Source: Frankiaceae bacterium (GTDB lineage: Bacteria > Actinomycetota > Actinomycetes > JADGOU01). From it: a stretch of DNA of 12,637 bases. Positions 6,004-12,637 of the stretch are shown here, piece by piece. The translations under genes and the position numbers were made by a program. Under the pieces are notes generated by a model. The model saw nothing but the letters and a program-made list of their open reading frames with translations. It made no database searches and was not told the DNA's origin. Location: NCBI GenBank assembly GCA_017882835.1, contig JADGOU010000056.1, positions 1 to 12,637 of the forward strand. The letters are read 5' to 3'. The stretch's first letter is position 1; each line of letters starts with the position of its first letter.

Positions 6004-7518
6004 GTGACCTGCCCCGACGGCGACCCGGACCTCGGGACCGCCGACACCTCGGAGCAGATGCAGGTCCGCCGGGACAAGCTCGACCGACTGCGGGCCGCCG
6101 GCGTCGATCCGTACCCGCACGGCTTTCCGCGCACGACCACGCACGCGGCGCTGCGCAAGCGGTTCGCCGCACTGGCCCCCGACACCGCGACCGGCGAGCA
6201 CGTCGGTGTGGCGGGTCGAGTGGTGCTGAACCGGCTCGGGGGCAAGCTCTGCTTCGCCACCCTGCGCGACGGCAGCGGCGACCTGCAGGTGATGTTCAGC
6301 CTGGACCGGCTGGGTGCGGATGCGCTCGCCCACTGGAAGTCCGACGTCGACCTCGGCGACCACGTCGGCGTCGAAGGAGAGGTGATCACATCTCGGCGCG
6401 GTGAACTCAGCGTGCTGGCCGACCGCTGGGTGCTCACCGCCAAGTCGCTGCGGCCGCTGCCGGAGAAGTTCCGCGGGCTGTCCGACCCGGAGGCCCGCGT
6501 CCGGCAGCGCTACCTCGACCTGGTCGTCAACCCGGACGCACGCCGGATGCTCGAGGTGCGCAGCGCCACCGTGCGTTCGATTCGGGCGTCGCTGGAGCGC
6601 CGGGGATTCATCGAGGTGGAGACCCCGATGCTGCAGCCGGTGCACGGTGGAGCGACCGCCCGACCCTTCGTCACCCACATGAACGCCCTCAACCTGCCGC
6701 TCTACCTGCGCATTGCTCCGGAGCTCTACCTCAAGCGCCTGCTGGTCGGTGGGGTGGAGCAGGTCTTCGAGATCAACCGCAGCTTCCGCAACGAGGGTAT
6801 CGACGCCAGCCACAATCCCGAGTTCACGATGCTGGAGGCCTACCAGGCCTATGGCGACTACGACTCCATGGCGGCGCTGACCCGTGAGCTGATCCAGGAG
6901 GCCACCGTCGCGGCGTACGGCTCAACAGTGGTCCGGCACACCGACGGCAGCGAGCACGACTTCGGTGGCGACTGGCGATCGATGACCGTGCACGCCGCCA
7001 TCTCGGCCGTGCTCGGCGAGGAGGTCGCGACCGACACTCCGGTCGAGGTGCTGCGCAGGTTGGGGGAGTCCGACGGTGTGCCGCTCGACCCGGGGTGGAA
7101 CGCCGGCCAGGTAGTGCTGGAGCTTTACGAGCGGCTGGTCGAGGAGCGCACCACCGAGCCGACCTTCTACCGCGACTTCCCGACCGAGGTCTCGCCGCTC
7201 ACTCGCGTTCATCGGGCCGACCCCCGGCTGGCCGAGCGCTGGGACCTGGTGGCGTTCGGTCGAGAGATCGGTACGGCGTACAGCGAGCTGACCGACCCCG
7301 TGGAGCAGCGCCGCCGGCTGACCGAGCAATCTCTGCTCGCGGCCGGCGGCGATGTCGAGGCGATGCGTCTGGACGAGGACTTCCTTCGGGCGCTGGAGTA
7401 CGGCATGCCGCCGGCGGGCGGAATGGGGTTGGGTATCGACCGGCTGCTTATGTGCCTGACCGGCACGAACATCCGCCAGACCATCCTGTTTCCGTTGGTG
7501 CGGCCGCAGTCCCGTTAG
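6004..7518 (+). CDS. lysS: Lysyl-tRNA synthetase, class II
   Basis: LysS charges tRNA-Lys with lysine using ATP. The 504-residue protein carries an N-terminal helix typical of bacterial LysS (EQMQVRRDKLDRLRAAGVDPYP), an OB-fold anticodon-binding domain at about residues 55-165 (GRVVLNRLGGKLCFATLRDGSGDLQVM), and a class II catalytic core. Motif 1 is near the VRQRYLDLVVNPDARRML and GFIEVETPML segments. Motif 2 is FEINRSFRNEGIDASHNPEFTMLE, starting at residue 255. Motif 3 is GGMGLGIDRLLM, at about 472-483. All are intact and the length is normal. GTG 6004 follows the coaX stop by 11 nt; no strong ribosome site precedes it, so it may rely partly on coupling to coaX. It is probably the last gene of the operon, because lsr2 has its own promoter candidate 58 nt downstream. 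Confidence 0.96.
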   Translation: MTCPDGDPDLGTADTSEQMQVRRDKLDRLRAAGVDPYPHGFPRTTTHAALRKRFAALAPDTATGEHVGVAGRVVLNRLGGKLCFATLRDGSGDLQVMFSLDRLGADALAHWKSDVDLGDHVGVEGEVITSRRGELSVLADRWVLTAKSLRPLPEKFRGLSDPEARVRQRYLDLVVNPDARRMLEVRSATVRSIRASLERRGFIEVETPMLQPVHGGATARPFVTHMNALNLPLYLRIAPELYLKRLLVGGVEQVFEINRSFRNEGIDASHNPEFTMLEAYQAYGDYDSMAALTRELIQEATVAAYGSTVVRHTDGSEHDFGGDWRSMTVHAAISAVLGEEVATDTPVEVLRRLGESDGVPLDPGWNAGQVVLELYERLVEERTTEPTFYRDFPTEVSPLTRVHRADPRLAERWDLVAFGREIGTAYSELTDPVEQRRRLTEQSLLAAGGDVEAMRLDEDFLRALEYGMPPAGGMGLGIDRLLMCLTGTNIRQTILFPLVRPQSR

Positions 7519-7576
7519 TGCGGGGCCGGTCCGGACGTCGATCACGCGGCGCCATTCGGCGCAACTCGCCGGCTCG

Positions 7577-7582
7577 TATAAT
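7577..7582 (+). promoter_or_regulatory. TATAAT -10 box, candidate lsr2 promoter
   Basis: A perfect TATAAT stands out in this GC-rich sequence. It lies 79 nt before the lsr2 GTG and would give a leader of about 70 nt. No clear TTGACA-like -35 is present at 16-18 nt upstream (ATTCGG or TTCGGC lies there), so an activator or an extended interaction may be needed. The following 40 bases are richer in A and T than their surroundings, which Lsr2-type proteins prefer to bind, so autoregulation is possible. Confidence 0.5.
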
Positions 7583-7661
7583 TGCCGCCCGAGCAAATGT
7601 GCGCTTTCATTGTGGGGACGCCACGGGGGCTCGCGTCAGTCGATAGCAGAAAGGCGTACAG

Positions 7662-8015
7662 GTGGCGCAGAAAGTTCAGGTGTTGCTCGTCTGCGATGTC
7701 CACGGCGACGACACAGTCGGTGACGAAACGATTACATTCTCGCTAGAGGGATCGGCGTACGAGGTCGACGTCTGCGAAAAGCACGCGGACGAAATCCGTG
7801 ATGCCTTCGCGCCGTTCATCGGGGCTGCCCGCCGGTCCGCCGGCCGGGGCGGCGGCGGGCGCCGCGGCCGGGGTCGCGCCGCTGCCGGTAGTGGCTCTGG
7901 TGATCGGCAGAAGGTGACCGACATCCGGGCTTGGGCCAAGGCGCAGGGACTCGAGGTCAGCGAGCGCGGCCGGATCGCCCGGGCCGTGATCGAGCAGTAC
8001 CAGGCCGCGCACTGA
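7662..8015 (+). CDS. lsr2: Lsr2-family nucleoid-associated protein
   Basis: Lsr2 is the actinobacterial counterpart of H-NS. It binds AT-rich DNA, bridges it and silences genes, often horizontally acquired ones. The 117-residue protein has the family start AQKVQVLLV, a beta-sheet dimerisation domain (DETITFSLEGSAYEVDV), a Gly/Arg/Ala-rich linker at about residues 55-80, and a C-terminal DNA-binding domain DIRAWAKAQGLEVSERGRIARAVIEQYQ, with the RGR minor-groove clamp at about residues 102-104. Unlike the common mycobacterial form, it has Cys11-x2-His14 and Cys38-x2-His41, a possible metal site. The GTG start has AGAAAGG (7648-7654) 7 nt upstream. Codon use in the first third is a little less GC-biased than in the neighbours. 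It lies between lysS and clpC, the same order as in M. tuberculosis. Confidence 0.95.
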   Translation: MAQKVQVLLVCDVHGDDTVGDETITFSLEGSAYEVDVCEKHADEIRDAFAPFIGAARRSAGRGGGGRRGRGRAAAGSGSGDRQKVTDIRAWAKAQGLEVSERGRIARAVIEQYQAAH

Positions 8016-8085
8016 CGGCCTGACCCGCGGGGTGCTGCCGGTCGACCCAGACGACCGGTTCAGTTCGGCTGCCCGGCCGCTCACT

Positions 8086-8119
8086 CGACGGCCCGCCGTG
8101 TCCGCCCGGCGGGCCGTCG
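8086..8119. terminator. Strong GC hairpin, probable lsr2 terminator
   Basis: A perfect 13-bp stem (8086-8098 with 8107-8119, arm CGACGGCCCGCCG) closes an 8-nt loop 70 nt after the lsr2 stop. No T-run follows, so it is of the GC-only type and would work equally well in either direction. Confidence 0.65.
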
Positions 8120-8228
8120 TGCTGCCCGGGCGCAAGTGTGGTCAGCCCCGTGCCCGAAATGAGGCAGGCAGAACCGGGATGGCCCCGACCCGTTCGCTCC
8201 CGGCGTACCGCCCGGATGGGAACAGGCT

Positions 8229-8254
8229 GGAACACCGACTTCGCGCAGGTAGTT
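8229..8254 (+). promoter_or_regulatory. GGAAC-N18-GTT promoter, SigR/SigH-type, upstream of clpC
   Basis: GGAAC (8229-8233) and GTT (8252-8254) are exactly 18 nt apart. This matches the consensus used by SigR of Streptomyces and SigH/SigE of mycobacteria (GGAAY-N18-GTT). The orientation is toward clpC, whose ATG is 158 nt downstream of the GTT. ATP-dependent protease genes are known members of the SigR regulon in Streptomyces, which fits induction by thiol-oxidative stress or heat. The assignment rests on motif and position only. Confidence 0.5.
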
Positions 8255-8412
8255 GAACCGCACGTGACCTGTGCCGACCCCAGCACGAGGTCGACGCGGA
8301 CCGGTCCGACGGGCGGTCTGGTGGTCAGCCCGAGCAGCGAACGCAGGCAGCCGGGCTAGCATGCGGAGGGCCGGGCCGACGGGTCAGGTTCTCCGCTCTG
8401 TGAGGAGCGATC

Positions 8413-10917
<2,505 letters not shown>

Positions 10918-10945
10918 TTGGCGCAGCTCGGCATCAGGCTGACGT

Positions 10946-10981
10946 CCGCGGGGCGACCTCCAAGTTGGGGCCGCCCCGCGG
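10946..10981. terminator. Hairpin terminator after clpC
   Basis: A perfect 10-bp stem (CCGCGGGGCG at 10946-10955 with 10972-10981) closes a 16-nt loop, in which four more bases can pair, one of them G-T. It begins 29 nt after the clpC stop and lies beyond the 3' end of the convergent mutY remnant, so it could serve both. There is no T-tract. Confidence 0.65.
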
Positions 10982-11009
10982 CGCGTTGCGACCGAACGTG
11001 CGCAGCCGG

Positions 11010-11411
11010 TCAGGGCAACCCGTGGCGGCTGTCGGTGCGGACCACGAGCAGACCGTCGGCGACCAGGCTGGCCAAAGCGCGCTCGCGCTCCGTCCGCTCT
11101 GGCCCGGCGGCGGCCAGTGCTGCGCGCCACCGCGTGCAGGTGCAGGGCGCGGCGTGGGTACCCCAGGCCGCCCCACTCCCGCACCGCCTCGCCGCTGACG
11201 CCGCCGCCAGGTCGGCTGCGGTTGGCCACCGGGCCAGCCACCGGGTGTAGGTCGGCAGCACCCGGCGTACCGGGGTCTGCTGCAGCATGACCTCGCTGAC
11301 CAGCACCGCCCGCGGCCCGGCATCGGGGCGTCGCCACGGGAGGTCGCGCGCGGCGGTCGAATACCAGCGCACGACGGTTGGGGCCAGCAGCGTGGGATCA
11401 GCCTCGCTCAT
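11010..11411 (-). pseudogene. mutY: Decayed A/G-specific adenine glycosylase (mutY), catalytic middle deleted
   Basis: MutY removes adenine mispaired with 8-oxoguanine. From ATG 11411 the frame gives a clear MutY N-terminus: LLAPTVVRWYSTAARDLPWRRP, then AVLVSEVMLQQTPVRRVLPTYTRWLARWP and TAADLAAASA, including the catalytic Glu of SEVMLQQT. At about 11191-11196 the homology moves to another frame (GEAVREWGGLGYPRRALHLHAVA), consistent with loss of one G. Near 11115-11130 it returns to the first frame with the family's last residues, ALAAAGPERTERERALASLVADGLLVV, ending at TGA 11010-11012. The helix-hairpin-helix, the catalytic Asp and the four-Cys iron-sulfur loop are gone. Family members run to about 290 residues; this frame encodes 133. 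The two lesions together keep the frame open, but the product cannot be an active glycosylase. mutY also lies near clpC1 in M. tuberculosis. Confidence 0.85.
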
Positions 11412-11554
11412 AGTGCTCGCGGGCATCAGCCGCATCGTAGGCGCCGCGGGGCAGTCGGCGTGCCTGCGCCTCGCTGGACGTCGGCGGCTCAAGCGACCGC
11501 TGGGACCGTCGATATCGGAAGTAGGGCTGCGCCGCCGTCCGGTGAGGAGCGTCC

Positions 11555-12637
11555 GTGTCCGTGCCCGGCCGGAGCTCGAGCGCCGATGGCCCGGCCGGTC
11601 CTTGCGAGCCGGCCACCGAGGCGATCCGGGTCTTGGTCGTCGACGAAGCCGAGGAACCTCGGCGGCGGCTACGCGCGGTAGTGGAGTCGGTGCCTGGGTT
11701 CGCCGTCGTCGCCGACACGGCGGGCGGAACCGGTGCCGTCGACCTGGTGCGGCGGCTGCGGCCGGCAGTCGTGCTCATGCACCTGCACCTGCCCGGGGGC
11801 GCCACGTTGGGCGCGATCGAGGAAATTATGGCTGGCCAGCCGACGCCAATCGTGTTGTACACGACGGCGGTCGGGTCAGCCAGCGGGCTGGACGCCGTCG
11901 AGGCGCTGGCGGCCGGTGCGGTCGACGTTCTCGTCCGCCCCCGGTGCGACGACGGCGGGTCACCGGCCGAGTTCGTCCAGGAGCTGCGGCAGCGGTTGCG
12001 GGTGGCCAGTCGGGTTCGGGTCATTCGACATCCTCGGGGACGGCTGCGAGGAGCCAGCGCCGACGACGGTCGGGTGGACGTGCGCCGGCGCGCTGCGGGC
12101 TTCGGGCAAGTGGGGCAACCCGGGTTGTTCCAGGTCGTCGTCATCGGTGCGTCGACCGGTGGCCCGGCCGCGTTGGCAACGGTGCTGCGCGGGCTGCCGC
12201 CCGGCTTCCCCGCCGCCGTCGTCGTCGTCCAGCACATGTCCGCCGCCTTTGTCGACGGCCTGGCGCACTGGCTCAATGGCACCTGCGCGCTGCCCGTCGA
12301 GGTGGCCGTTGACGGTGGCCAGTTGCTGCCGGCGACCGTCTTGATCGCGCCCGGTGGCGGCAACTTGATCGTCAACTCGAAGCTGACAACCCGCTGTCAA
12401 CCGCCGGCCGTCGGACAGTTCCACGTCCCCGGCATCGACCACACGCTGACCAGCCTGGCCGGTTCGCGGGGGGAGCGGGTGGTCGGCGTACTGCTGACCG
12501 GGATGGGCCGCGACGGCGCAGCCGGGTTGTTGGCGCTGCGCCAGCGGGGAGCCGTCACCATCGGTCAGGACGAAGCCACGAGTGCCGTGTACGGCATGCC
12601 AGCGGCGGCGCTGGCATTGGGCGCGGTGGAGTACCAG
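11555..12637 (+). CDS. cheB: CheB-type protein-glutamate methylesterase with degenerate receiver, C-terminus cut
   Basis: The frame is open to the window end (361 codons, no stop seen). An N-terminal response-regulator-like domain (residues 24 to about 135) starts IRVLVVDEAEE, but the phospho-acceptor position in VVLMHLHLP is His76 instead of Asp, and the usual Lys is Arg128 (VLVRP). A variable linker follows. The CheB catalytic domain has Ser200 (IGASTGGPAAL), His227 (VVVQHMS) and Asp320 (LLTGMGRDGAAG), the complete triad; APGGGNL and DEATSAVYGMP are also family-typical. CheB removes methyl groups from, or deamidates, chemoreceptor glutamate sites. GTG 11555 has AGGAG 5 nt upstream and an in-frame TGA at 11543-11545, so the start cannot be earlier; GTG 11561 is possible. 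It is divergent from the mutY remnant across 143 nt. The call is firm for the catalytic domain. The cellular target is unknown, because no receptor or cheR is visible. Confidence 0.88.
   Translation, partial: MSVPGRSSSADGPAGPCEPATEAIRVLVVDEAEEPRRRLRAVVESVPGFAVVADTAGGTGAVDLVRRLRPAVVLMHLHLPGGATLGAIEEIMAGQPTPIVLYTTAVGSASGLDAVEALAAGAVDVLVRPRCDDGGSPAEFVQELRQRLRVASRVRVIRHPRGRLRGASADDGRVDVRRRAAGFGQVGQPGLFQVVVIGASTGGPAALATVLRGLPPGFPAAVVVVQHMSAAFVDGLAHWLNGTCALPVEVAVDGGQLLPATVLIAPGGGNLIVNSKLTTRCQPPAVGQFHVPGIDHTLTSLAGSRGERVVGVLLTGMGRDGAAGLLALRQRGAVTIGQDEATSAVYGMPAAALALGAVEYQ

Larger units (their letters stand above)
8016..8412. other. Intergenic region between lsr2 and clpC
   Basis: These 397 bases hold no gene I can support; the short frames here are Arg/Pro-rich and lack family features. 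The region contains a strong hairpin (8086-8119) probably ending lsr2, an ECF-type promoter match (8229-8254) pointing at clpC, and the clpC ribosome site AGGAG (8403-8407). A TAGCAT box at 8357-8362 could be a second, housekeeping -10, but no -35 accompanies it. Confidence 0.6.

Noticed and set aside
5911..6813. Minus-strand 300-residue frame across coaX and lysS
   Set aside because: It is antisense to two well-supported enzymes; its repeated TLRAS tail is only the reverse of the coaX tandem repeat.
8032..8256. A 74-residue gene in the lsr2-clpC spacer
   Set aside because: It is Arg/Pro-rich, has no ribosome site, crosses the terminator hairpin and the clpC promoter match, and shows no recognisable motif.
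8325..8350. ClgR operator upstream of clpC
   Set aside because: Only one half-site-like AGCGAAC is present near 8335-8341. The matching inverted half at the right spacing is missing.
11010..11492. Reading the 160-residue minus-strand frame as an intact protein
   Set aside because: Its middle is a frame-shifted copy of MutY sequence (Cys/Thr/Arg-rich nonsense), and the enzyme core is absent, so it is better described as a pseudogene.

Overview
The window is very GC-rich, with codon third positions almost all G or C. It looks like an actinobacterium, most likely Micromonosporaceae or a close relative (inferred from gene content and codon style, not searched). The core follows a known actinobacterial order: panC-panD-(nadC)-coaX-lysS-lsr2-clpC. 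Mycobacterium tuberculosis has a similar arrangement with mutY nearby.

Layout. (1) 1-726, plus strand: the C-terminal part of a glycine betaine/osmoprotectant-type ABC transporter binding protein, cut by the window edge. (2) 812-1444, minus strand: a DUF1684 protein, convergent with it. (3) 1445-1881: a region with no secure gene, holding a perfect 20-bp inverted repeat plus a third partial copy. (4) 1882-7518, plus strand: six tightly packed genes, DUF2520 Rossmann protein, panC, panD, nadC, coaX and lysS. Four of the five junctions overlap or lie within 5 nt, which indicates an operon. PanC and PanD make pantothenate, CoaX starts its conversion to CoA, NadC feeds NAD synthesis, and LysS charges tRNA-Lys. 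(5) 7662-8015: lsr2, a nucleoid-associated protein with its own TATAAT-like box. (6) 8413-10917: clpC, the AAA+ unfoldase, behind a leader with a GGAAC-N18-GTT match to SigR/SigH-type promoters. (7) 11010-11411, minus strand: a broken mutY that keeps its N-terminus and extreme C-terminus but has lost the catalytic middle. (8) 11555 to the window end, plus strand: a CheB-type methylesterase with an intact catalytic triad and a receiver domain lacking its phospho-acceptor aspartate.

Most of the window is housekeeping, and I see no CRISPR array, prophage, insertion sequence, tRNA or rRNA. The points most worth a second look are the mutY remnant, the degenerate CheB receiver, the inverted-repeat element, two rare TTA codons in the two nucleotide-binding motifs of panC, the stress-type clpC promoter candidate, and paired Cys-x2-His motifs in Lsr2.
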